64,000 nt of DNA from Mucidula mucida (lineage: Eukaryota; Basidiomycota; Agaricomycetes; Agaricales; Physalacriaceae), in contig JADNYV010000002.1 in the NCBI GenBank assembly GCA_015501055.1, positions 620,001 to 684,000 on the forward strand, written 5' to 3'. The notes beneath the pieces were generated by a model, which was not told where the DNA came from, searched no databases, and saw only the letters and a list, made by a program, of their open reading frames with translations. Within the stretch, counting starts at the first letter, position 1; each line of letters starts with the position of its first letter. Of this stretch, positions 35,372-46,165 are shown one piece after another. Both the position numbers and the translations under genes were made by a program.

Positions 35372-36676
35372 TCGTAAGTGGTTATGCCGTTATTTCTCCC
35401 GTTTCGACTAAGAACGTCGTGTGTCCTTCGCGCAGACGTCCTCGGATGAGTGTCAGTTACACCTCGACTGTATACGTCCATGCAGTCCTTCAAGGGTGCG
35501 CGTTCCTGCGTGGGTACGCCTTAGATAGACAGCATGGTAGACTGTTAAGCGTTAAACGTTAATGTAGGCAGAGGTAGTACAGTTTTTTGAATGGAATTAG
35601 TCTCACTTCTCAGATCTCAAATAGGACCACATGGTTATTGCCTCTATATGGGTTTATTAGTCCGTTACTTTCGGACTTTTTTGACCTGTGGATCCCGTGT
35701 GGATCTGCACTATCGCTCAGTTGCAAAAAACGCTCAGGAGCTTGGACCGCACAGACAGCACACGAAACGGACACCAACAGGGGGATAGATGGAAACGGTT
35801 GTCGTCGTTTTACGACTAACAGGAAACATCGTTACATGCAAATCCTCATACTCGCGGTGTACGTGGAGGAGCATACGTGGGATGAGAAGTGCATTCACGA
35901 TATCAGAAATTACAGAGGCATATCGTTCTTCCTGTCCCCTTCTGGACTAGCTGAGAACGCGTCAGAGCGAGTTGACTTGGCTGGAGTCACGCGCGCCATT
36001 CTGACTTTTCAATGTGCCTTTTTCGTCGTCTGTAATCTCTCCGTCAGATATAGAAACGTCCTTCTCCGCACCACACCACACACCATATGCATATCTGGAT
36101 CGAAGTTCTCCTGAAAAGAGTGGAATCGCGTTTAATGAAGTTGGCTGCCATGTGCGCGCGTCGTCGAAAGTTCGCGGTCGGTCATCCGAATGTATGATTG
36201 TGCGTCATTTCGGAACTGTACTGGGATTTAGTTAGGCAGCGGCAGTTTGCGAGCACCCGTTTTTCGCCTCGGCTACTTATCGAGGAAATCGACGCGTTAA
36301 TGCACTGTTGGAAGGACGGTGGACACAGTGCAAGGGTTCTGAAGGAACGGGTATCGACGGTCACCTACAGCAAATTTGTTGATGATACATGGACGCCAAC
36401 TACGAACCTTTGCAGGATGGGATTTAGGTGTTTAGATTTGGGCGATGACTTGTTCCATTCGAATCAGGAATGCCGCATCTGATGAAATTCACGCCCCGTA
36501 TCTTTGGCGAGAATCTTGATACCCATGGTCATATCTCGATGGCCCTCGCGCCAGTAATCCGGCTTGACACACTTCGACCCCCCCTCGACATGGAATTCTT
36601 TCCTTTCTCTGTTCCTTCGGCGAGCTTTTACGCCATAAAATAATAAATATACTATAAATATCAACTCACTAAGAGC
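35372..36676. other. Gene-poor stretch downstream of YME1
   Basis: About 1.3 kb without a gene I can support. Two plus-strand open frames (35587-36114, 175 codons; 36198-36482, 94 codons) and a minus-strand frame (36464-36790) have no domain, no consistent splice sites and irregular composition. It could hold decayed sequence or the long 3' UTR and promoter of its neighbours. No terminal repeats are seen. Confidence 0.4.
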
Positions 36677-37252
36677 ATGAAACCTAAGTACAGTGGCCGA
36701 CTCAAAAGGCAAGGGACTCGTTTCCTCACGCCCATACTCAACGACCGCGTCGACGCGAAGGAGCCAAAACAGATTTCCGGGTATGATCATGATCTATCCT
36801 TGTCCTTTGATCGTTGACTGATATGCTTTTAAACTGTTAGCGACCTCGATAAACTCAAAACCCTTCATCATCGCGATCAGACTCTAGCTCCGCCGGCGAC
36901 GACGTGAGGCGTCTCCCCCAGGTGGTGTCAAGTTCAGAGTGGCAAAAATGACCTATGGCCTTGCAGGATGTGCTACCGGCAGCTGCTGTTCAAGCGGTCG
37001 GCTGAGTGCCAGCACTTGACGAAAACAGGAGAGACTGTCATCGACTGTCAGTCCCCGCAATGCCACCTCAGTTCTGCCCATCCTTCAACTTGCGGTACTC
37101 AACAACACCCGTGTTCTTGCCGTCGATATTACGGACAGCCTGTTCGCAGAGTGACCGCCACTGTCAGTGCATATCCGCCTTCTGAACATTCCCGATCTCA
37201 TTTTTTTGACGATAAGACTCCCGGGCGATGTGTGCAATGCTTACAAGCCTGA
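36677..37252 (+). CDS. Small cysteine-rich orphan protein
   Basis: Three exons join cleanly (36677-36780, 36841-36903, 36967-37252) to give 150 residues. The N-terminus is basic (MKPKYSGRLKRQGTRF). The C-terminal 90 residues carry spaced cysteines: CYRQLLFKRSAECQH, VIDCQSPQCHLSSAHPSTC, CSCRRYYGQPVRRV and a final CVQCLQA. The pattern of an aromatic start, Cys-His pairs and a terminal CRRY-Q-P block resembles short orphan proteins common in mushroom genomes, which are of unknown function. The pairs look like a zinc-binding or disulfide fold. There is no signal peptide, so secretion is unlikely. Confidence rests on three consistent splice junctions plus the Cys spacing; I know of no assigned role. 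Confidence 0.6.
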
Positions 37253-38247
37253 ATGTCTTGACTTTTTTGCTTTGAAACAGAATTGCTATGGTGCACTAAT
37301 TTATTTCATGTATCCTTGACGAATCTTTACGAACGTATGTACCTGTATCCGTTGACTTGTATTGGAAGTCTCACTATAGGTGGGACTGGGAGGATGTACT
37401 TCTGATACGATAGAATTAAGATCTCCTGTGCAGACCATGACCGAGGAGCCTGTGGCGCTCTACATTCTGCTTGTAATAAGCAAGATGGACCGTTCTCTCA
37501 GATAAAAAGGCATGTAAGACCCAATCAATTGCCCTCCGACGAGAGTGGCGCAATAGCAATAACAGATACACCATCGAGTCAACGAGGTCCCGACGGTGTC
37601 GAACGGCCTGCCTGATCTAGGTACACGAATGCTCGGTAAACGAGTGATGGAAGTTGACGCCAAGCTGTAAGCTCCGATATCATCTCGTTCTCCAAGTGGT
37701 GCCTCCACAGAGCGCGAAATCTGAACCGGAGCAGACTGCCCTTTGAGCAGCGCACTCTGCCCGACGAGGTGTACCCGGAAATAGAGTGACAACGCATCTC
37801 TTGTGTCGTGGAAGTTCCCGTTCCATCACGTTTAGGCTTCCGCTGTTCCAGGTTTACGACTTTCTAGCGGAGACAGTGACGGGCTTTCAATTCGTGAAAC
37901 TGACCCACGACTGGACGAACCTAATGCACTTCTCAGCTGCGACCACACTGTTCTTGGGGAGCATGCATACCATCCGACTGGGAGGGCCACAGCGAGTACC
38001 TCCTCCTCTGTGATACCCAGGACCGGCCTCTTTACTCGTCGTACCATAGTTTGGACCCCGCCTCCGCATCAAATAGAGGAAATGGCGTATTTGTTCTCTA
38101 ACTCAAAACTTTGGCTTCCTGGTGACTTCTGGAATGATCAGCATCGGGCGACATGGGAAAGAATACGGCGCTCAATGACTAGACAGAAGCGCCAACGTGG
38201 GTTCTATATAATGCCAGCGCAGTTTGTCCCCACTCTTGGTCGCCGTG
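37253..38247. other. Intergenic stretch without a supported gene
   Basis: About 1 kb before the next gene. A minus-strand frame (37460-37792, 110 codons) and two plus-strand frames (37786-38013 and 38010-38267) overlap here. The last contains aromatic and charged residues (LWLPGDFWNDQHRATWERIR) that look protein-like, but it ends in a stop just inside the next gene's first exon in another frame. I could not link it by splicing. It may be an unrecognised exon. Confidence 0.35.
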
Positions 38248-39326
38248 ATGGAGATGAACGATGTTGAAATGACCGAGGTGCGCGGTTTCTTGCTTGCCGT
38301 GTGGCATTACTGAGACTATGCATATAGGCCAACGAAGGTTCCAGTGTAGACGAAGGCGGTCGCAAAGAGAAGAAAATGCAGCTCGGCGAGTTTCCCGTTC
38401 CACAAGAACTCCTCCAAAGGGATGATGTGCCTCTGGCCTCGTCGAAAGAAGAATACCTCAAATGCATGGTTTCGTACGCCTCGTAGTGCTTGCAGTTACA
38501 TCCTGATTGTAATCCCTATCGTTCAGACTGATTGGCTATGCAGCCAAGCAGATGCAGGCGCGACGCCACAGCGAACAATACAAGAAGACGATGGCACGTC
38601 TTGGAATCAATTGGACCACCGACGAAGGTCGAGACAAAATTGCTGGAACATTGTTCGAGAATTTGGCTGCTCGAGATGAGGAAGCAAGGAATCAACTGCG
38701 TCTAGTAGTGACGAAGTTACCGGATGGACCACAAGCAACAAGGAAGCAGAAAAAGGACATCGTGGACGCAGGCTCGTGGGTCAGAGAGAGCGGCCCGCGA
38801 ATTACACAAGCGATGAACGCTGATCTACGCATTGGTCGAACCTTACGTTTTGGATATGATCTCGACCTTGGCGCCACAGATATGCAAGAAGCGCGGACGA
38901 TCTTCCAGGCTATTTGTGCAGATCTGGACAAAGAAGAGAGCGAGACAGCTCAGTCGTTATCCTCTGCCCGGCTCGAGGTACAGACAGTAAGTCTCACTCA
39001 TTTCCAAGGAATCAAGGAGATTCAAAGCATGATAGATGTTGGATCGTCTAACGCAGATGGAGCAGACAGAGCCTGAAACCCAGCAGCTGTTACAGAGGCT
39101 GCCGGACCAGCTTGCTTTCGTCAATCGGCCTGGGTATGAAACAATGAGGCGGATAGTAGATAAAAGATCAATTGCGGAAAAGTTCCTAGCGCGGTTAGAC
39201 CTTGAGCGTGAGGATTTCTACGATCGTGTGTGGGGACTTTTGAAGTCTTCACTAGATGAAATGGACGATATCTCGAGCGGTAAAGGATTAGAAGCTGAAG
39301 AGGGTGAAATATTGCCTCCATATTAG
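38248..39326 (+). CDS. Conserved-looking helical protein of unknown function
   Basis: Four exons (38248-38277, 38328-38473, 38527-38986, 39036-39326) give 308 residues starting MEMNDVEMTEANEG. After a short acidic start comes LGEFPVPQELLQRDDVPLAS, then long charged helices (YAAKQMQARRHSEQYKKTM; RDEEARNQLRLVVTKL; LDRLTQMEQTEPETQQLLQR) and an acidic end EAEEGEILPPY. No catalytic motif, membrane segment or signal is present. The helix content suggests a scaffold or complex subunit. The next gene starts only 35 bases after its stop on the same strand, which is unusually close for fungi. I do not recognise the family. Confidence 0.68.
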
Positions 39327-39361
39327 GAAACTACTCCTTATACTCTGTACTTGACCCCGAA

Positions 39362-41271
39362 ATGAAACACAAACGATGTTTTGTACGTATGATTGGGGAT
39401 CTGCGATGATTCCTATTGCACCGATTGGGATTTTGACCGCTGCTTCACTTAGCATTTCGACGACAACGGGCTGCCCATCGGCAAAGGCTGTCGCTGGGGT
39501 AGAGAGTGCGACTTTGTGCATCCCGAAGAAGCAAAGTGGACACAATTAGCACCCAGCTACGACGGACTTCGGCCACCCATGGACAGATCATTCCGCTCAT
39601 CTTCATTGGCGTCGAGAGACCGCGACAGAGACGCAGACGCGCCCACGAGAGACCCACGCAAGAAGCATACGTCCCCCATCCCCCCACCGTCCAGCAGTGT
39701 CCCTGGCAATGGCAATCGACCATGGTCGCCTGTTGGCAGCGAAGACAGGCGCACGTCCTGGGGCCCGCCGCTTGCGTCAGCGAGCAGCATGATGCCGCCG
39801 CCTCCACCAAGCAGTACCACAATGTCTGCGCCACCGCCACCTCCACCACCAGTAGCAGCACCTGCCTTGGATCCTGTAGTGCCGCCGCCCGCTGCTCCAC
39901 CAATACAGCCCTTATCCGGAAAGAGCGATGCCAAACCTGTGGACGCCAAACGCAGCGAATGGAGACGGCGTTTCTCGTATGTCGCCTTCGGGTTCTCTCT
40001 TCCAAAGCTTATCGTTTGCAGGCATATCGAAGATTGGCTGAGGTTGTACAACAAACGCGACAAGACTATGCACGCGAAACACGCGTTGGAGCGCTCTATA
40101 CATATCCAGAAAAACCATCTCCATCTTTCCAATATGCAGAAGAGCCTCGATGAGCTCACACAGCGCCTGAAAAAGGAAAACGACGACCTTCATGACATTG
40201 TTCATCGCATTGCTAAGAATGACGACTGGCCCACTGGTCCGCGCCCCGCCGCCGACGCAGTCCGCAACAAGCACGACGACATGCTCGTCACGCTCGAAAC
40301 TCTAAAATCAAGCATCACTTCCTTGACTCAGACTGTCAATCAAATTCGTCAGGAGCAATGTGATGAGAATGGCATGAAAGTGGATGCTGGATCTCAGGAA
40401 CTTTTTTCCAACGGCTGGCGCCCTCTCGGGGAGGCACGTCCTCTGAAGCGGCAACGTCTCGAAAACGGAGAGGTCCAGGTTTCAGAGACCCAAATGACCA
40501 AGATTCGCGAGGGATTCGATGAGCTGGAGGATAATCTAACGGAACTCCATAACGCGGTCACGCAACACGACCGAGAGATCAAAGAGGAGATTGTTGAGAT
40601 ACTTGAAACGCGTCAGGCGCAAATCGAGGCGGCAAAGGGAGATTCCGAGGCCCAATGGCGGGCCGACACAAAGGCCCGAACTGACAAGTTGCAAGTCGAC
40701 TTGATATCCTTGTCCAAAGATCTCACGGATCTGATCCTAGAGACTGGCAATATCAAGAAAGACCGGGAAACCACTGATAACGAGGTTCACCAACTTCGTG
40801 ACGAGCTGATACAGGTTAGTCTATCCTTGTGTCTCTACTCGTATGCTTATTGTGGGTGTAGTTGCGAGAGCGTCTTGACAAAGTCGAAGCCAACAAGGCA
40901 AGCGATGACAAGGAGTTGAAGACCATCAACCAGGCGCTCGAGGCTTATATGAGCAACAGTGCTGGATCCGCCTCAGCATCACTGCTAACACCTTCTGTCA
41001 TGCAGCCGTATATTGAGACGACAGTCATTCCTCAGATACGAGACGCGCTGAACGTGACACTCCACGATCTTCATTCCAAGTTGGCCCAATCAATTACCCA
41101 ACGAGAAGGGGAGATATATGCGAGTTATGGGATAAATTGAGGTTGACGATGAGTATGGTTGATACCGTTGCTGCACGATTGGACAAACCATCACCTGTGC
41201 CAAAAGCGACTTCATCTACTATGCCACCCCCTTCTTCTGTTCCAGCATATCTTCAGACAAAGAAGCACTAA
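39362..41271 (+). CDS. CCCH zinc-finger protein with long coiled coil
   Basis: Exons 39362-39382, 39453-39976, 40022-40814 and 40862 onward. The first two exons together make a CCCH finger: MKHKRCF spliced to HFDDNGLPIGKGCRWGRECDFVHPEE, i.e. Cys, then Cys-x5-Cys-x3-His. Such fingers often bind RNA. A Pro-rich disordered part follows, then an extended coiled coil from about residue 185 (NMQKSLDELTQRLKKENDDL; REIKEEIVEILETRQAQIEA; LSKDLTDLILETGNIKKDRE). The frame breaks at 41119-41124. Read as is, the protein stops at 41140. With one added base it continues as ELWDKLRLTMSMVDTVAARL to a stop at 41269-41271, which looks like real coding sequence. I therefore give the longer end and suspect a missing base. 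Function is unknown. Confidence 0.68.
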
Positions 41272-41309
41272 TCATATTTCTTGTGTATTACTACTGTAAT
41301 GATATGCTT

Positions 41310-41355
41310 GGGTTAACTGCAGTTACTAACAGTATTGATTTGATATTGATAGTTG
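41310..41355. repeat. Decayed relic similar to the inner end of the MITE at 41471
   Basis: The 40-odd bases from gggttaactgcagttacta onward line up with the MITE's left subterminal part (from about 41510, gggtttactgcggttagta). Roughly four of five bases are the same, with most differences being transitions. This suggests an older copy of the same element that lost its ends, or local duplication of the element's arm. Confidence 0.5.
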
Positions 41356-41470
41356 AGACCTTATGGGTCTGAGAGTAGAGTTCAATGATTGTAGGTGCAC
41401 AGAAATTCCTCAAGAGAATGTGCAGAGCAGAGACAAAGGTATAACAAGTGCACTACATCATGTGTTTGTG

Positions 41471-41798
41471 CTAGGGTGGTGAAGTAAACCTTAGGTTTTG
41501 ATACACCTCGGGTTTACTGCGGTTAGTAACGGTATCGATACGGTATTGAAACCATCGAGGGTTGGTGGGGAGGTTTCGATACTGGCACGTGACTACTGCA
41601 CGTGCCGGCGCACTGACGCTCAGACGGCCTGGGGGGTGGCGGGACAAGGGCGGGACAAGGGCGGCAGGGCGTGGCCCCACATCACATGTCCAAAGCACGT
41701 GCCGGTATCGAAACCGTTACTAACCGTTTCAAAACCTGAGCCTCCTGAGTATTGATACCGTTACTAACACCCCCGGGAGGTTTACTGTGCCACCCTAG
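41471..41798. mobile_element. MITE-like non-autonomous element with terminal inverted repeats
   Basis: A 328-base element starts ctagggtggtgaagtaaacc and ends ggtttactgtgccaccctag. The two ends are inverted copies of about 22 bases with few mismatches. Inner arms are also inverted (gttagtaacggtatcgatac against gtattgataccgttactaac). The flanks are tttgtg on the left and tttgta on the right, a likely 5-6 base target-site duplication. It has no coding capacity and a GC-rich centre. Size, ends and duplication fit a miniature inverted-repeat transposon. The superfamily is not certain. It lies 137 bases from a tRNA gene. Confidence 0.75.
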
Positions 41799-41934
41799 TT
41801 TGTACTGGCATCTGGTATTGAAATAAAAGCTAGGGCATCCGGACTCCAAGTTCCGGGGCCTTACTAGCAAGTTACAACTCGAGGTAGCGACGAGGTTCTG
41901 TACTGCGCCACCTAGGGATTCCATGCTAAAAAGT

Positions 41935-42027
41935 TGCCCATGCCCAGGATTGAACTGGAGACCCTTGCATTAGCTGGGAGTAAGATAACCTCATAAGTAC
42001 AATGCTCTACCACTGAGCTACACGGGC
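41935..42027 (-). tRNA. tRNA-Ile (anticodon UAU) with intron, second copy
   Basis: Minus-strand cloverleaf: acceptor stem gcccgtg with catgggc, discriminator A, the same D-arm, anticodon stem and T-arm as the copy at 18917. The loop cttatg gives anticodon TAT. The intron after position 37 is 21 bases and unlike the 16-base intron of the other copy, while the mature part differs only in the acceptor stem. The acceptor-stem changes are compensated, so both genes should fold and work. Confidence 0.9.
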
Positions 42028-42429
42028 AATGGTAATCGTTACCCGTTGCAACTCATCAGGATAGCCGCATCTTAAAATAAATCTGGCAATAGGATAATTC
42101 TCTCTTCCAGCCCGAGACGTGATGAATGCCAGCGGAATGAGGAGGATTACCGCCACCGGATTTTCGCTTTTTGACCAGTCGTATTACTGTCACAAACTTC
42201 TCCTAACGGGAGCGATGTATCATCAAATACCCATCTACAAAATATAGTAAAGTACCACCTCTACTTCTACTAACAGGTCCACAGAAAAACCCCGGACGTG
42301 CGCCCTTCGTCTCTGTTGAACAGTCTAATCGCCCGTGTTGAGACGGCTTCTCCACGTCCTGGCTGTACCTGATGAAGATACCCATGCGTCTAAACGCTCG
42401 TTGAGAGCAACAATGTCTAGAGTGGAAAA
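42028..42429. other. Intergenic region, nothing recognised
   Basis: About 400 bases between the tRNA gene and the 3' end of C1-THF synthase. A short minus-strand open frame has no domain. The part next to the gene should be its 3' UTR. Confidence 0.5.
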
Positions 42430-45400
42430 TCAGAACAGTCCAACGACTCGTCCGTTCTCGGGGTCAAGTCCAACTTCCCAGAACCCAGGACGGGTCCCAA
42501 GTCCAGGCATCGTCTGCATGTCTCCGAGAAGAGGATACAAGAATCCAGCTCCTGCAGAAAGTCGTACCGCACGGATGGGTACGGTGAAGCCTATGAAGTA
42601 TGAGAATTGGGATGCAAAAGCATGACAAACAGTGTCATACCTGATGGAACGTTCTTGAGCTTGGGATCATGCGAGAAGGAGTACTGAGTCTTCGCCATGC
42701 AAACTTCAAGATGTCAACAAATCAGAAATGGAGCATAACAGCCATACGTACTCGGCAAATTGTTGTAGCCTTGGCGTGCGTACGTGTCAACCTGTTTCTG
42801 AGCCAGTTCACTCAACTCGATACCGTCGGCCCCGTAGATCTCCTTGCAGATGATAGAGATCTTCTCCTCGATCGGAAGATTCAAGTCATACAAGTACTTG
42901 AAGCCTGAAGGACCTTCACATGTGGCAATGACGGCTTCAGCAAGCGCACGAGCACCGGCGCCTCCCTCTGCCCAGTGGTTGCTGACAACAGCAGCGTCGG
43001 CACCGCCAGCTAACGATTCGGTACGCACAAGGTCGAGCTCGGCCGGAGAGTCGGAACTGTGTTCAGGACGTGTCAGTGAACAGTAAGTGAAAGATATTCA
43101 GAAAACGTACGCAAATTGATTAATGGCGACAATGACCTTGATACCAAACTTCTTCGAGTTCTCGATGTGCCTGACAAGATTCTTGCACCCTTCCTTGAGA
43201 GTGACGAGGTCCTCTTTGGTATACGTCTCGTGAAGTGCCTTGCCTGGCGTAACGTCCGGTCCACCACCGTGCATCTTCAAGCCCGAGTGGTAGCAACAAT
43301 AACGGTCGCGTCTGGCTTGAGGCCACTGACCCGACACTTGATATTGCAGAATTTCTCCATACCCATGTCGGCACCAAAGCCACCCTCGGTGAGGACGTAG
43401 CCAATGCGATCAGCAGAATCTCCTGCTTCGGTACCGGCGAGTTTCAGAGCAACTCGGTCAGCAAGGATGGAAGAGTTTCCGTGCGCGATATTGGCAAATG
43501 GGCCGGCATGGACAAAGACGGGAGTTCCCTGTCGTACTCGGGTCAGTCATTGCTCATCTCGAGTGTAGAGTCTTACCTGAAGAGTTTGCATCAAATTAGG
43601 CTTGATAGCATCCTTCAAAAGGACAGCAAGAGCACCAGAAACACCTATATCGTCGGCAGTGACAGCATCACCGCTCTTGCTCGTGGCTACGACCATGGCA
43701 CCAAGGCGCTGCTTCATATCCTCTAGACCAGTCGTCAACGCAAGGACGGCCATACACTCGCTAGCCACAGCAATGTCAAAACCAGTTTCACGCTCATGAC
43801 CCTGCTCAGTCGGGTTGCGCCCAATAGTAATCTTCCGCAGGAAACGGTCATTAGTATCGAGAACGCGATTCCAGGTAATGGTGTCTAGATCGATGTCGAG
43901 GCGGGCAAATTTGGTGATCTCTTCTGGGGTAAGATCGTTGGGGTTGGTCTTGTCGATGCCGAGCTTCTGGAGTCGCTTGAACATTAAAGGAGCAAACTCG
44001 CGCTTGCCCTTCTTGGTCGGAACGAGACGGCTATAAAGCGCCTGAAAGAGGTCAGCTTGAAATGGACTCACTAGTGAAAAAGCGAACCTTGTCGGATTGA
44101 GTAGCTTCGTGGAAAATGCGCGCATCCAGAGCAGCAGCTAGATGCAGGTAAGAGCCTATTTATAGAGGAAAAAAACAGCGATCGTACCAAGCAAGTTGTT
44201 CGCAGCGGTCACAGCGTGGATATCGCCCGTAAGATGAAGATTGAACTAGAAATATGAGGTACTGTTGCCCACATAACGATAATGCATACCTCATCCATAG
44301 GAATGACCTGGCTGTATCCACCTCCAGCTGCACCACCCTTGATACCAAAAGTGGGACCTTGACTGGGTTGCCGTATGCATGCAAAAGCGGGACGCCCAAG
44401 TTCGGCGCCCAAAGCTTGTGCAAGACCGATTGTGGTGGTAGATTTACCCTCCCCAAGAGGCGTGGGCGTGATACTACACCCAGTTTAATGAATGAGTTTG
44501 TCTAAATCAAGGAAACATACCCGGAGATGACAATGTATTTACCATCCGTGCGGTGTGACAGACGGTCGAGAACGCTCAGTTCAACTTTGGCCTTGTACTT
44601 GCCGTAGCTTTCTAGTTCATCGGGGAGCAAACCTATTTCATGGGCAAGCTGAGTGACGGGTTTTGGTGTCTGCGCCATGGAGATTTCGATGTCCGACGGT
44701 ACTTTTTCGAGAATATCCAACTTCAAGGGCTTGACCTTGCGGTTTCTAGATTTCTGCCATAGTCTTTCAGCCGAGGTCAGCGTGTTCTCCATGAGAAGTG
44801 CGACGGTCATCGGGCCGACGCCTCCAGGAACGGGTGTGATGTGAGACGCGACAGTTGAAGCTTGGGTAAAGTGAACATCCCCAACCAAGCGCTGACCCGA
44901 TTTCTTGGTCGAGTCTATGCAGAATATGAAGAAAATGAGGTATAAGACGCGTTAAGACACTTACCAGGTACGTAATTGATTCCAACGTCGATAACCACTG
45001 CGCCCGGCTTGATCCAGTCACCCTTGACAAACTCTGCTTTGCCGATAGCAGACACGAGGATGTCAGCGGTCTTGACCTGGATCGATGGCAAGTCAGATAA
45101 AGGTAACTATAAGAAGAAAAAGGCTAGATCGCACGATGGATTCAATGTTTTTGGTGCGGCTGTGACATTGTGTGACGGTGGCATCCTTGTTGCGGAGCAT
45201 GGAAGCGACGGGGCTACCGACGATGTCACTGCGGCCTAAGACAACTGCATTTGCGCCAGAGATGGAGACACCAGTAGATTCAAGAAGACGGATGACGGCG
45301 GAGGGGGTGCACGGAGCAAACAGCGGGACGGAGGCGCGAGATGAGAGATGACCAATATTGTAGGCATGGAATCTGAACAAGAGTTAGAGAGTAGACAGAG

Positions 45401-45855
45401 GGGTGAATGCACAACTGACCCATCGACGTCCTTTTCTGGACTAACCGCCTCGGTCACGAGACGCTCACCTTCGGCGTCGACGTGATCACCTAGGGGGAGC
45501 TGGACCAGGATGCCGCTGACTGAATCGTCGTCGTTGAGATGCTTGACACGATCAATGATCTCGTCGACGGTGGCCGCGGCGGGGAGTGCGATGTGCTTGA
45601 AAGTGATACCGACCTCCTCTGCAGCCTTTGCCTTCATGCGGACATAGGTTACCGAGTCTGGGCGCTCGCCAGCTTGGATGATGGCGAGCTGAGGCTGGAA
45701 ACGAGGGGACGACTGTTGGATAGTCTTGATGCGGGCGGCGACTGCATCACGAGTAGATCTGGATAAAAGATAAATAAATGGAATATATGCTGTGAGGGAT
45801 GGGGGACTTGCTTTGCGAGTGCAGTGCCGTCTATCCGAGTCGCAGTGGAGGCCAT
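42430..45855 (-). CDS. ADE3: C1-tetrahydrofolate synthase (trifunctional, cytosolic type)
   Basis: Carries methylene-THF dehydrogenase, methenyl-THF cyclohydrolase and formyl-THF synthetase in one chain, feeding purine and thymidylate synthesis. Start [15 protein letters not shown], with no mitochondrial presequence. The N-terminal domain shows [17 protein letters not shown] (catalytic Tyr and Lys), [20 protein letters not shown] spliced to [24 protein letters not shown] (NAD(P) loop) and [19 protein letters not shown]. The synthetase domain shows [17 protein letters not shown] (ATP loop), [51 protein letters not shown] and [10 protein letters not shown]. It ends [11 protein letters not shown]. 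The first intron uses a GC donor (GCAAGT) and joins LAK to STRDAVAAR. All frames close without repair. Divergent from GRPE. Confidence 0.95.
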
Positions 45856-46165
45856 GGTACGAAGACAAGGACGATAAACGCCTGCATGGTATAGACCCTT
45901 TCGGAATCTGCCGGCCCGAGATTGGCAGGCGGCGGACCAGTGCCGCCTGGTTGTTTGGAGAGACATTGCAGAGGCCTGTCCTCGTACAAAGCTGACCTTT
46001 ATAGGTTACTAGTTGTCCTGGTCGAGTCAGAGGCCAATTTTCCGAGGTCCTCACGCTGTAACTGGGACGGTCCAAAAGACTCGCGTGTCCTTTTACCTGA
46101 CTTTCCCACGCCCTTTCCCAAAAAATTCGACCTGCCTCCTGCTCCTTCCGGAAGTGACTACGACG
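45856..46165. promoter_or_regulatory. Divergent promoter between C1-THF synthase and mitochondrial GrpE
   Basis: 310 bases between two start codons, without a TATA box. Pyrimidine-rich tracts (cctgactttcccacgccctttccc) precede the GrpE ATG. No open frame is supported. Confidence 0.45.

Noticed and set aside
35587..36114. 175-codon plus-strand open frame
   Set aside because: No recognised domain, erratic composition, no splice partners; likely chance in a gene-poor stretch.
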